A stretch of 64,000 nt of DNA from Gallionella sp. (GCA_023259035.1 JAHFRA010000011.1:17652-81651); one strand, 5' to 3'; shown: positions 8,367 through 17,600, counted from the stretch's first letter. Translations and numbers: made by a program. Notes: generated by a model not told the origin, from the letters alone.

Positions 8367-9764
8367 ATGAAATCAGTCTGGATTATAGACGACGACCGCT
8401 CGATTCGCTGGGTGCTGGAAAAATCGCTGGCCCGCGAAAACATCGAGTTCAAAAGTTTTGCCACAGCGGATGAGGCGTTGCGGGCATTGGCTCATGATGT
8501 GCCGCAAGTGGTAGTCAGCGATATTCGCATGCCCGGCAGCTCGGGGCTGGATTTTTTGCAGGCCCTGCATCAACACCATCCGCTCGTTCCGGTCATTATC
8601 ATGACCGCTTACTCCGATCTGGAAAGTGCCGTTTCGGCATTTCAGGGGGGCGCCTTTGAATACTTGCCCAAACCGTTCGACATCAACCACGCAATTGAAC
8701 TGGTTCGGCGCGCATTGGAACAAAGTCGGCGCAAATCTGGCGAAGCTGTAGATGTCGATGTGTCTGCCAATATTCTCGGCCACGCTCCGGCGATGCAGGA
8801 GGTGTTCCGCGCCATCGGCAAGCTGGCACAATCGCAGGCGACCGTGCTGATCAATGGCGAGTCCGGTACCGGCAAAGAACTGATTGCGCGCGCGCTGCAC
8901 CGCCACAGCATACGGGCCAGCAAGCCGTTCATTGCCATCAACACTGCCGCAATTCCCAAGGATCTGCTCGAGTCGGAATTGTTCGGCCATGAACGGGGCG
9001 CGTTTACCGGCGCGGTTACAACGCGGCATGGGCGCTTCGAACAGGCGGAAGGCGGCACACTGTTTCTCGACGAGATCGGCGACATGCCCGCCGACTTGCA
9101 AACCCGTTTGCTGCGCGTGCTGTCGGATGGCAACTTCTATCGTGTTGGCGGGCACCAGCCGATCAAGGCTAATGTGCGCATCATTACCGCCACCCATCAG
9201 GATCTTGACGAGCGCGTCAGACAGAAACTATTCCGCGAAGACTTGTTTCATCGCCTGAATGTGATCCGGCTGCGCCTGCCGCCATTGCGTGAACGGCGCG
9301 AAGATATCCCCTTGCTGGCAAAATATTTCCTGCAAAAAAGCGCGCGTGAGCTATCTGTCGAGCCAAAGCAATTCAGCGATACCACGTTGCGGCACCTCGC
9401 CACACAGGATTTCCCCGGCAACGTGCGGCAACTGGAAAACCTCTGCCACTGGCTGACCGTGATGACGCCTTCACAGATGATCGAGATCGCCGACCTGCCG
9501 CCGGAGTGGCGCGACAAGAGCACAGCCGCTGTTGACGGCGGCGATTGGAGTGCCGCGCTGGCGCGGCAAGCCGCAACCGCATTGCAGCGCGGCGATGCGC
9601 GCATCATGGACACGCTCACCGCGCAGTTCGAGCGCACCCTGATTCTGCAAGCGCTGCACCATACCGGCGGGCGCCGCATCGAAGCTGCCACCCTCCTCGG
9701 CATCGGGCGTAATACCCTGACGCGCAAGGTGCAGGAATTGGGGTTGGACAATCAGGAAGGGTAG
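8367..9764 (+). CDS. ntrC: Nitrogen regulation response regulator NtrC (GlnG), sigma-54 activator
   Basis: NtrC is an enhancer-binding AAA+ activator of sigma-54 promoters such as that of glnA. The ATG at 8367 is chosen over the GTG at 8358 because AAAGG (8354-8358) is correctly spaced only for the ATG. The receiver domain has Asp52 in 'VVVSDIRMPG'. The AAA+ domain has Walker A 'GESGTGKE', the sigma-54 contact loop 'GAFTGA' and Walker B 'GGTLFLDEIGD'. A Fis-type helix-turn-helix ends the protein ('RRIEAATLLGIGRNTLTRK'). The length of 465 residues is standard. Together with ntrB it forms a two-gene unit downstream of glnA. Confidence 0.97.
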   Translation: MKSVWIIDDDRSIRWVLEKSLARENIEFKSFATADEALRALAHDVPQVVVSDIRMPGSSGLDFLQALHQHHPLVPVIIMTAYSDLESAVSAFQGGAFEYLPKPFDINHAIELVRRALEQSRRKSGEAVDVDVSANILGHAPAMQEVFRAIGKLAQSQATVLINGESGTGKELIARALHRHSIRASKPFIAINTAAIPKDLLESELFGHERGAFTGAVTTRHGRFEQAEGGTLFLDEIGDMPADLQTRLLRVLSDGNFYRVGGHQPIKANVRIITATHQDLDERVRQKLFREDLFHRLNVIRLRLPPLRERREDIPLLAKYFLQKSARELSVEPKQFSDTTLRHLATQDFPGNVRQLENLCHWLTVMTPSQMIEIADLPPEWRDKSTAAVDGGDWSAALARQAATALQRGDARIMDTLTAQFERTLILQALHHTGGRRIEAATLLGIGRNTLTRKVQELGLDNQEG

Positions 9765-9765
9765 G

Positions 9766-9784
9766 GGGCGTATGCCATACGCCC
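9766..9784 (+). terminator. Perfect hairpin just after ntrC, possible terminator
   Basis: GGGCGTATGCCATACGCCC is a complete palindrome beginning one base after the ntrC stop codon. There is no real U-tract behind it (GCTGCTTGGTCTTTATCG), so it may be a weak terminator or an mRNA 3'-end stabiliser. The next 240 bp up to 10025 show nothing gene-like. Confidence 0.4.
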
Positions 9785-10025
9785 GCTGCTTGGTCTTTAT
9801 CGATTACGGCGCAGTGGATAGGTAATATTTCGAGGGCGCTATTTCAAAGATTCACGCGCAACCCTGTCTCATTTGCGGAGACTGTCGTATGGCCGCTTGC
9901 GGGCAATAGAAAAATCTGTGGCTGAATCAAATTTGAAACGCACGAAAGTAGAACTTAATCAGTATCCGCTAACGATACCGAAGGCGAACTTCTGCTCTAC
10001 CCAAGCGGTCGATCAAATTGCCAAA

Positions 10026-11027
10026 TCAATTCGGCGCGCACATTACCACACCTTCGTTGCTCCAACCGCGAGACACCACTTCCTGTATGGCGGCCAGGCT
10101 GCTGGTGATGCGGTGGTTTGAATCGATACCTTGGGCAAAACCGTTATTGTAGGCGCGATAAACCGGCACTGTCCCGGTTGGGCAAGCTCCATCCAATCCC
10201 CCCGTGGTCGGCTGTGACGAGACGAAATCCAGGCTCTCGAAATTCCAGCGCTTCTGTGTAGCTGGCGTACTTTGCTGCAACTGCTTGAGAAAATCACACT
10301 CGATGGGATCGACCGTATAGAAATGCGAGTTAGGGCCGGGCGACTGGCTGCCGTAGAAGCGACAGACGGTCGTGCTGCCGCCTGATTTGAAGCTATTGCC
10401 AGTGCGAATCCATCCGGGGCCAGCGCTGCCACCGTCAATCTGCGTAGCTTCGTTTGCATCGGCAGTAATAAAGTAGTGGTCGAGAGTGGTGTTATAGAAC
10501 TCGACGACATCGAGCAAAGGAGCCTGAACAGGGGAAATCGAACCGGTTATGCCAGCGAAATTTGTCGGCGCATTGACTACGCTGTTACCGTTCCGGTTCA
10601 ACGCATGTATGCCGTCAGTCGGCAATGCACTATAGGTTATGCTATCGACGTCGGCAAAGTTCACGTTTCCATTGTTCTGAAACAGGAATCCGTTGGGTAC
10701 AATATAGTCGGGAGTGACGATGCCGAGGTTCGCGAATCCCTGGGTGCCAATCAGAAACTTATGTCCAGCCGTGCCGCCCGATAGATCCGTCGGAAAGTTG
10801 AAGGTGTGAATGCTGGCGCCCTGCGATGTGGTAATCGTGTGGCCGCCGACGAATTCCTGGCCGCCATCGAAGGTGCTCAGCTCTATGTATTGCACCGTAC
10901 CGCTTGCATCGCTGTAGAGCTCGCTCAAATCCCATAAATGAAATGTGGCGCTTGCGCTCTGTGCAAACAGTGCGCCGCCAAGCAGAATCAAAATACGTAA
11001 AATGCGAGTGGCAAATTCTGGCAACAT
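10026..11027 (-). CDS. Secreted protein with C-terminal DUF5648-like domain
   Basis: The second of two in-frame ATGs (11027) is preferred because GAGGAGGA abuts the first ATG and is spaced correctly for the second. A signal peptide of about 25 residues ending 'AQSASA' is followed by a lamin-tail-like region of about 150 residues ('SELYSDASGTVQYIELST'). The C-terminal half has the aromatic-rich pattern 'VVEFYNTTLDHYFITADANE', 'CRFYG...HFYTVD' and 'VYRAYNNGF...NHR', which resembles DUF5648 repeats found on bacterial exported proteins. The role is unknown, possibly carbohydrate or surface binding. It is monocistronic and unrelated to its neighbours. Confidence 0.7.
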   Translation of the reverse strand: MLPEFATRILRILILLGGALFAQSASATFHLWDLSELYSDASGTVQYIELSTFDGGQEFVGGHTITTSQGASIHTFNFPTDLSGGTAGHKFLIGTQGFANLGIVTPDYIVPNGFLFQNNGNVNFADVDSITYSALPTDGIHALNRNGNSVVNAPTNFAGITGSISPVQAPLLDVVEFYNTTLDHYFITADANEATQIDGGSAGPGWIRTGNSFKSGGSTTVCRFYGSQSPGPNSHFYTVDPIECDFLKQLQQSTPATQKRWNFESLDFVSSQPTTGGLDGACPTGTVPVYRAYNNGFAQGIDSNHRITSSLAAIQEVVSRGWSNEGVVMCAPN

Positions 11028-11398
11028 ATCCATTCCTCCTCAATGACTGTTACGACGAAGAAATAAACAACTTGGTGCGGGGGTGCCGAATTCAACTGCA
11101 CCGGTGGTTCCAAGTTTGGTGACCGTGCAAAAATGATATTCCACTGTACCCGGATTGGGTATCGGTGTTTGACTGATTGTGGTGTAGGGGATTGAGAAAT
11201 TTTATGTCAGTATCTGTCTGGCAGGGCGCAAGGAGGTGCGTTGGGTTACATCGAATAATCGACAGGATTGTCTCGCGAACTGGCGGCAGGAGTAGAAAGC
11301 CATTGAATATCCGGTCCGCACTAACCCGAACTTTATCGCAGTTATTGCACCGCCCAAAAGCCGCCGTTTAGCCCACTTGTTTGGCCTGCAATACGTCC
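11028..11398. other. Intergenic stretch with a possible gene relic
   Basis: No complete gene is visible in this 371-bp gap. On the minus strand, about 11042-11203 is open between stops without a start codon and reads like a secreted-protein tail (fragments such as 'QTPIPNPGTVEYHF' and 'CTVTKLGTTGAVEFG'), ending ten bases before the start region of the DUF5648-like gene. It could be the decayed end of a gene once upstream. The remaining 195 bp toward mpl shows nothing recognisable. Confidence 0.3.
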
Positions 11399-12820
11399 CT
11401 ACGCCAATCTTTTTAGCAGCTTCTCGTGTATCCCGCCAAAGCCGCCGTTGCTCATCACCAGCAGATGGTCACCGGAGCGTGCGGCGGCGGCGATGGCTTC
11501 GATCAATTCATCGAGATCATCCTTCACCACGGCCTTGCCGCCCAGCGGCGCGAGTGCGACGCGCGCATCCCAGCCGAGGTTGCCGGCGTAGCAGAACACC
11601 AGGTCGGCCTCTTTCAGGCTGCCGGGCAACGCATCCTTCATCACGCCCAGTTTCATCGTGTTGGAGCGCGGCTCCAGCACCGCGAGGATGCGCGATTTGC
11701 CGAGCTTGCAACGTAAACCGGCGACAGTGGTGTCGATCGCGGTGGGATGGTGCGCGAAGTCGTCGTACACGGTGATGCCGTTGACTGTGCCGCGCACTTC
11801 CATGCGCCGCTTCACGTTCTTGAATTCGCTCAAGGCTGCCAAGCCTTGCGCCACCGGCACGCCGACATGACGCGCGGCGGCAAGCGCGGCAAGCGCGTTC
11901 ATGCGGTTATGTTCGCCGAGCAAATCCCAGTGCAGCGTGCCTTGCACTGCGCTGTTGAGCGTCACACGATTATCAGCATCAATCTGCCAGCCCTCATCGC
12001 TGCCGAACTTCTCTACCGGTGTCCAGCAACCGCGTTGGAGCACGCGCTGCAATGCTTCCTCGCGTCCGTTGCACACCACCAACCCGTTGCCGGGAACGGT
12101 GCGCACCAAGTGGTGAAACTGCGTCTCGATGGCTGCGAGATCGGCAAAGATGTCGGCGTGGTCGAATTCGAGATTGTTCAGGATCGCGGTGCGCGGACGG
12201 TAGTGCACAAATTTGGAACGCTTGTCGAAGAAGGCGGTATCGTATTCGTCGGCCTCGATGACAAAGAACGGCGAAATCCCCCCTAGCCCCCCTTTTTCAA
12301 AGTGGGGAACGGTTGTGCCGGTGTCATTGGTGTTACCCCCCTTTGAAAAAGGGGGGCAGGGGGGATTTTGGTTTAACCGCGCCGAGACGCCGAAATTCTG
12401 CGGCACGCCGCCGATCAGGAAACCGGGGTTCAGCCCGGCGTATTCCAGTATCCACGCCAGCATCGAAGCGGTGCTCGTCTTGCCGTGCGTGCCTGCCACG
12501 CCCAGCACCCATTTGTCGCGCAGCAGTGTATCCGCCAGCCATTGCGGGCCGGAGGCATAGGGCAGGTTGCGGTTGAGAATTTCCTCCATCAGCGGGTTGC
12601 CACGCGACACCACATTGCCGATGACGAAAATATCAGGCTTGAGGTTAAGCTGTTCCACACCAAAGCCTTCGATCAGCTCGATGCCTTGTGCTTCCAGTTG
12701 CGTGCTCATCGGCGGATAGACATTGGCATCGCAGCCGGTGACGCGGTAGCCCGCCTGTTTGGCGATGGCCGCGATGCCGCCCATGAACGTGCCGCAGATG
12801 CCGAGAATGTGAATGTGCAT
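11399..12820 (-). CDS. mpl: UDP-N-acetylmuramate:L-Ala-gamma-D-Glu-meso-DAP ligase (murein peptide recycling)
   Basis: Mpl reattaches recycled murein tripeptide to UDP-MurNAc in the cytoplasm. The protein starts 'MHIHILGICGTFMGGIAAIA' (Rossmann fold), has the ATP-binding motif 'GVAGTHGKTSTASML' (about 107-121), the Mur ligase region 'VIEADEYDTAFFDKRSKF' and a C-terminal ligase domain. It is 473 residues long. Relative to E. coli Mpl, about 34 residues (about 151-184) are inserted just before 'FFVIEADEYD'; they are encoded by a palindromic repeat (see the repeat at 12269-12370). The reading frame is intact across it, so the enzyme is probably functional. The gene is transcribed alone on this strand. 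Confidence 0.95.
   Translation of the reverse strand: MHIHILGICGTFMGGIAAIAKQAGYRVTGCDANVYPPMSTQLEAQGIELIEGFGVEQLNLKPDIFVIGNVVSRGNPLMEEILNRNLPYASGPQWLADTLLRDKWVLGVAGTHGKTSTASMLAWILEYAGLNPGFLIGGVPQNFGVSARLNQNPPCPPFSKGGNTNDTGTTVPHFEKGGLGGISPFFVIEADEYDTAFFDKRSKFVHYRPRTAILNNLEFDHADIFADLAAIETQFHHLVRTVPGNGLVVCNGREEALQRVLQRGCWTPVEKFGSDEGWQIDADNRVTLNSAVQGTLHWDLLGEHNRMNALAALAAARHVGVPVAQGLAALSEFKNVKRRMEVRGTVNGITVYDDFAHHPTAIDTTVAGLRCKLGKSRILAVLEPRSNTMKLGVMKDALPGSLKEADLVFCYAGNLGWDARVALAPLGGKAVVKDDLDELIEAIAAAARSGDHLLVMSNGGFGGIHEKLLKRLA
12269..12370. repeat. In-frame palindromic repeat inserted in mpl
   Basis: Two nearly identical inverted arms of about 34 bp (12274-12307 and about 12335-12368), built of C6/T5/G4-6 tracts, flank a short spacer. 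Each arm also contains its own small palindrome (CCCCCCTTTTTCAAAG type). The 102-bp length keeps the mpl frame and encodes 'PPCPPFSKGG' and 'FEKGGLGGI'. A diverged copy lies in metH. Confidence 0.85.
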
Positions 12821-12864
12821 GTTAGTTCTACTTCTTTACGAAGCAGCAATCTCCAACTTAAGTT

Positions 12865-12965
12865 CCGTTCGTGCCGAGCCTGTCGAAGCATGTGCGGCGC
12901 ACAGCTATTTCACCCTTCGGCAAAGCCTTTAATCCTGAGCGCGGTCGAAGGGTCAGGGCGAACGG
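12865..12965. repeat. Intergenic REP/MITE-like inverted repeat
   Basis: The ends CCGTTCG (12865) and CGAACGG (12959-12965) are inverted. The inner parts, GAGCCTGTCGAAGCATG and CCTGAGCGCGGTCGAAGGGTCAGGG, resemble the 'GAGCCTGTCGAAG / CCTTCGAC..CTCAGG' repeats scattered through many proteobacterial genomes. It fills the gap between mpl and the DUF486 gene. Confidence 0.65.
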
Positions 12966-12972
12966 TTTTCTT

Positions 12973-13326
12973 CTAGACCCGAAAAATAAAATATACCGCG
13001 CCCATCAGGCACAGCGCCGCATACAGATAATCCCACTTCAGCGGCTGGCTCATGTACAGCACCGCGAACGGCACGAACACCAACAGCGTGATGACCTCCT
13101 GCAATATCTTCAGCTGCCCGAGGCTGAGCGCAGTGTAGCCGATGCGATTGGCGGGCACCTGCAACAGGTACTCGAACAGCGCGATACCCCAGCTAATCAG
13201 CGCCGCGATATACCACGGCGAGGCCGCCAGATTCTTCAGATGCCCGTACCAGGCAAACGTCATGAACAGGTTGGAGACGGCAAGCATCAGCGCCGTGACC
13301 AGCAATGGATGTGAGATTAGTCCCAT
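12973..13326 (-). CDS. DUF486 / DMT-superfamily small membrane protein
   Basis: The 117-residue protein is almost entirely hydrophobic with four predicted transmembrane helices (about 7-25, 38-56, 68-90 and 98-116). The conserved pattern 'MTFAWYGHLK' and the block 'ISWGIALFEYLLQVPANRIG' match the DUF486 family, which belongs to the drug/metabolite transporter superfamily. The C-terminal 'GAVYFIFR' is also typical. It should sit in the inner membrane. Its substrate is unknown. It lies upstream of mpl on the same strand but is separated from it by a 150-bp repeat region. Confidence 0.85.
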   Translation of the reverse strand: MGLISHPLLVTALMLAVSNLFMTFAWYGHLKNLAASPWYIAALISWGIALFEYLLQVPANRIGYTALSLGQLKILQEVITLLVFVPFAVLYMSQPLKWDYLYAALCLMGAVYFIFRV

Positions 13327-13382
13327 CTGTTGTTTTCTCTTCCGCAGACTGTCGGACAGCGTAGTAGCTTTGCAATACGCTG

Positions 13383-13838
13383 TTAACGGACGCCCATCAA
13401 CTCCACATCGAACATCAGCGTCGCATTCGGCGGGATTGCACCCGGTGCGCCGCGTGCGCCATAACCGAGATGCGGCGGGATAATCAGCGTGCGTTGCCCG
13501 CCCACCTTCATGCCTTCAATGCCCTGTTCCCATCCGTCGATAACCATCCCGGCGCCGAGCTTAAATTCGATCGGTGCGCCACGGTCGCGCGAGCTGTCGA
13601 ACTTTTTGCCCTTGTTTTCTTTAGCGGAGGCGTCATACAGCCAGCCGGTGTAATGCACGGCCACTTCGCGCCCCGCCGTGGCTTTGTCGCCCGAGCCCAG
13701 CTTATGGTCGGTTTTTACCAGCTTGGTTATATCAATGGCTTCTTTCTTGGTTACGGCTTTTTCGGCATAGGCGGTGGTTGAAAAAACACCGGCAACCAGC
13801 AGCAATGCCAGAGGGAAAAACAAGATACGTTTCATCAT
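13383..13838 (-). CDS. Periplasmic FKBP-type peptidyl-prolyl isomerase
   Basis: The start ATG-ATG at 13838 has GGAG eight bases upstream and begins a clear signal peptide of about 24 residues (hydrophobic core 'ILFFPLALLLVAGVF', cleavage after 'TTAYA'). The mature part is a single FKBP domain of about 110 residues with the usual 'VHYTGWLYD', 'FDSSRDRG', '[14 protein letters not shown]' and 'IPPHLGYGARG' motifs. It catalyses cis-trans isomerisation of proline bonds, here in the periplasm. It lies directly downstream of a very similar FKBP gene (about 70 percent identity by eye), so the pair arose by tandem duplication. Confidence 0.92.
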   Translation of the reverse strand: MMKRILFFPLALLLVAGVFSTTAYAEKAVTKKEAIDITKLVKTDHKLGSGDKATAGREVAVHYTGWLYDASAKENKGKKFDSSRDRGAPIEFKLGAGMVIDGWEQGIEGMKVGGQRTLIIPPHLGYGARGAPGAIPPNATLMFDVELMGVR

Positions 13839-13897
13839 TTGTAATGCTCCTTTGAAATAAATTTTAGTCTTTGCGAGGCGCCCTGCGCAGGCAGGAA

Positions 13898-14245
13898 TCA
13901 ATTCACACCCAGCAATTCGACATCAAACACCAGCGTCGCATTCGGCGGAATTACCCCGCCCGCGCCGCGTGCGCCATAGCCGAGATTGGCTGGAATAACC
14001 AGCGTGCGTTGCCCGCCCACCTTCATACCTTCGACGCCCTGGTCCCAGCCCTTAATCACATGCCCTGCGCCGAGCGGGAAATCGAACGGTTCATTGCGGT
14101 CGCGCGAGCTGTCGAATTTTGCGCCTTTATTTTCAGGCGCGGCCTCGTCGTACAGCCAGCCGGTGTAATGCACCACCACCCTTTTGCCGTTGGTCGCCAG
14201 ATCGCCTTCGCCCAGCTTGCTATCGGTTTTAATCAGTTCAGTCAT
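13898..14245 (-). CDS. FKBP-type peptidyl-prolyl isomerase, apparently cytoplasmic after loss of its signal peptide
   Basis: Translation from the ATG at 14245 gives a 115-residue bare FKBP domain ('VHYTGWLYD', 'FDSSRDRN', '[14 protein letters not shown]', '[11 protein letters not shown]'). The frame stays open upstream to a TTG at 14359 but encodes no plausible leader there. In another frame, about 14285-14360 is clearly homologous to the signal peptide of the downstream copy ('[16 protein letters not shown]'), with the start ATG gone and one base missing before TAACC. The protein is therefore probably now made without a leader. It stays intact as an enzyme, with all active-site aromatics conserved relative to its sister copy. 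Confidence 0.85.
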   Translation of the reverse strand: MTELIKTDSKLGEGDLATNGKRVVVHYTGWLYDEAAPENKGAKFDSSRDRNEPFDFPLGAGHVIKGWDQGVEGMKVGGQRTLVIPANLGYGARGAGGVIPPNATLVFDVELLGVN

Positions 14246-14441
14246 GTTGCCTGTTTCCTTCTGTGTTGTGGCTTGTTCAGGGCAAGCCGTGGTTAAAAAA
14301 TGCCGGCCGACAACAGTACGGCCAGCGGTAAAAAAGCAAGGCTTATCGTTCGTTTCCAATTATTCTTTTGTGAGGTGGACAACTTTTCCCACTATCAAAC
14401 AGGGCAGCGTGGGCACGTTGTACACACGCTGCTTGACTGCC

Positions 14442-14630
14442 TTATTCTTCAAGCGACCCTTCCCGCTCTTTCTTGTATTTGTCGTAGCTTGGTGTGGGAA
14501 AGATAGCGCGTTCGTTCGGCGTTCTCTTCGCCTCGTTGTTATTCTTTATGCCTTCATACACGCCTTGATACGGATCGTTGGTGCAAGCCACAAGCAGAAT
14601 TGCGGTCAGCAAAAAGAGGCTAGCCTTCAT
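14442..14630 (-). CDS. Small lipoprotein of unknown function
   Basis: The ATG at 14630 has GGA seven bases upstream and gives 'MKASLFLLTAILLVAC', a classic lipoprotein signal with the lipobox LVAC; an in-frame ATG at 14642 is the alternative. The mature part is about 46 residues, hydrophilic and rich in Lys/Glu/Asn ('TNDPYQGVYEGIKNNNEAKR'). Small entericidin-like or hypothetical lipoproteins of this kind are common, and no function can be assigned. An inverted repeat (GCAGCGTG...CACGCTGC, about 14404-14432) follows the gene and may be its terminator, although it lacks a U-tract. Confidence 0.65.
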   Translation of the reverse strand: MKASLFLLTAILLVACTNDPYQGVYEGIKNNNEAKRTPNERAIFPTPSYDKYKKEREGSLEE

Positions 14631-14696
14631 CACTTTTTCCATTTAGTTTCGTAAACTGGATTCGGCCAAAAGTATTCTCGGATGAGGGTTTCCATC

Positions 14697-17600
14697 CTAA
14701 TAGCTCAACACTGGCGCCAGCCAGCGTTCCGCCTCTTCAACACTCCAGCCTTTGCGCTTGGCGTAGTCCGCCACCTGATCCCTGTCCAGCTTGCCGGTGG
14801 CGAAATATTGCGCCTGCGGATGCGCAAAGTAAAAGCCGCTCACGGCTGCTGTAGGCAGCATCGCGTAGCTTTCGGTGAGTGTGATACCTGCGTTTTCCGG
14901 TGCCATCAAGAGTTCAAACAGCGCGCCTTTCTCGGTATGTTCAGGGCAGGCCGGATAGCCGGGCGCGGGGCGGATGCCGCGATATTGCTCGGCAATCAGC
15001 GCATCGTTATCCAGCGTCTCGTCCGCCGCATAGCCCCAGAATTCGCGGCGCGCGCGCGCGTGCAGCAACTCGGCGAAGGCTTCGGCGAGACGGTCGGCCA
15101 GCGACTTGAGCAGGATCGCGTTGTAGTCGTCGTGGCGCTTCTCGAATTCGGCCACTCGCGCGTCGATGCCGATGCCGGTGGTGACGGCGAACGCGCCGAT
15201 GTAATCCGCGACCCCTGTTTCCTTCGGCGCGATGAAATCGGCCAGGCAATAGTTCGGGATGTTGTCCGGTTTTTTTGATTGCTGGCGCAGGTTGTGCCAA
15301 GTCATCGCCACCTTGCTGCGTGTTTCATCGGAGTAGATTTCGATGTCGTCGCTATTGACGCTGTTCGCCGGGAACAGGCCGAACACGGCATTCGCGGTAA
15401 GCCATTTTTCGCCGATGATCTTTTTCAGCATCGCCTGCGCGTCGGCGAACAGCTTGCGCGCTTCTTCGCCCACTGCTGCGTCCTGCAATATTCTCGGATA
15501 ACGCCCGGATAGTTCCCATGCCTGAAAGAACGGCGACCAGTCGATATGTTCGGCGATCTTGTCCAGCGGGTAATTCTCGAATTTGTGTACGCCCATCAGC
15601 CACGGTTTCGGTGGAACGTAAATCCCCCTCAATCCCCCTTTTTGCGAGTTGGGCGAAAAACCGCCCATCCCTGCCGACTCCGATTCAAAGGGGGAGGCAG
15701 ATGCCGTGGGAGCGGTGGTCTCCTCCCTTTGCAAAAGGGGGTTGGGATAACCAGCGACTTGGCTATCGTCTTTTGATAGCCTAGTCGAATGGCTAGTTGT
15801 TTTATCAGGGATTTGCTTTGCCCAGTTTGTTTTCAGCCCATGCGCCCGCGCCTCGGCCAGCGTGACATACACAGCCTTGCTCTTCTTGCCTTCGTGCTGC
15901 TCGCGCGCCGCAGCATAGTCCGCCTTGATGCCCGCGATGTATTCGTCGCGCAATGTGCCGGAGAGCAGGTTGCTGCACACGCCCACCGCGCGCGACGCAT
16001 CGGTGACATATACCGTCGCGCCGCTTGGGTAGTTCGGTTCGATCTTCACGGCGGTATGTACGCGCGACGTGGTCGCGCCGCCGATCATCAGCGGAATGGT
16101 GAAGCCCTGGCGCTGCATCTCTTTCGCCACATGCGCCATTTCTTCCAGCGACGGCGTGATCAGCCCGGACAGGCCGATGATGTCTGCCTTGTGCTCGCGC
16201 GCGGTGTCGAGTATCTGCTGGCATGGCACCATTACGCCCATGTTCACCACCTCGAAATTGTTGCACTGCAACACCACGGTGACGATGTTCTTGCCGATGT
16301 CGTGCACATCGCCCTTGACCGTCGCCATCACGATCTTGCCCTTGGCGCTGGTGTTGCCGGTGCGCAGTTTTTCCGCTTCGATATACGGCACCAGATGCGC
16401 CACCGCCTGCTTCATCACGCGCGCCGATTTCACCACCTGCGGCAGGAACATCTTGCCCGCGCCGAACAGGTCGCCGACCACGTTCATGCCGGTCATCAGC
16501 GGGCCTTCGATCACCTCGACCGGGAATTCCGCCTGGCGGCGCGCTTCTTCGGTGTCTTCGACAATGTAAGTGGTGATGCCACGCACCAGCGCGTGAGTCA
16601 GGCGCTCCTGCACCGTGCCCTTGCGCCATTCCAGATCCTCGACTTGCGCCTTGCCGCCGCCCTTCACCGTCTCGGCCAGCATCACCAGACGCTCACCCGC
16701 ATCGGGCCGGTGGTTCAGCACCACATCTTCCACCGCGTCGCGCAATGCGATTGGAATTTCCTCGTACACGCCGAGTTGCCCGGCGTTGACGATGCCCATG
16801 GTCAGGCCAGCCTTGATTGTGTGGTACAGGAACACGGTATGGATTGCCTCGCGCACCATCTCGTTGCCACGAAAGCTGAACGACACGTTCGAAACGCCGC
16901 CGCTGATCTTGGCGTAGGGCAGATGCTGCTTGATCCAGCGCGTGGCCTCGATGAAAATCACCGCGTAGTTGTTGTGTTCTTCGATGCCGGTGGCAATCGC
17001 AAAAATATTCGGGTCGAAAATAATGTCTTCTGGCGGGAAGCCGACGCGATTCACCAGAATGCCATAGCAACGCTGGCATATCTCCGTCTTGCGTTTATAG
17101 GTGTCGGCCTGGCCCTGCTCGTCGAACGCCATCACCACCGCCGCCGCGCCATAGCGGCGCACCAGTGTGGCGTATTTGATGAAATTTGCTTCGCCCTCTT
17201 TCAGCGAAATCGAATTGACGATGGCCTTGCCCTGCACGCACTTCAGCCCTGCCTCGATCACTTCCCACTTGGACGAATCGATCATCAGCGGCACTTTGGA
17301 GATGTCCGGCTCGGAGGCGATCAGGTTGAGGAACTTCACCATCGCGGCCTGCGAATCGAGCATCGCCTCGTCCATGTTGATGTCGATGATCTGCGCGCCG
17401 TTCTCCACCTGGTTGCGCGCCACGTCCAGCGCTTGCGCGTAATCGCCGCTCAGGATCAGACGCGCAAACATCTTCGAGCCGGTGACATTGGTGCGCTCGC
17501 CGACATTGACGAACAGCGAGTCATCGCCGACATTGAACGGTTCCAGCCCGGACAGGCGCAGTTTCTTTTCGATGTCGGGAATGCGGCGCGGCGGCACATC

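Noticed and set aside
9873..10121. 82-residue plus-strand open frame after ntrC
   Set aside because: It overlaps the 3' end of the DUF5648-like gene on the other strand, has no Shine-Dalgarno and no family-like motif.
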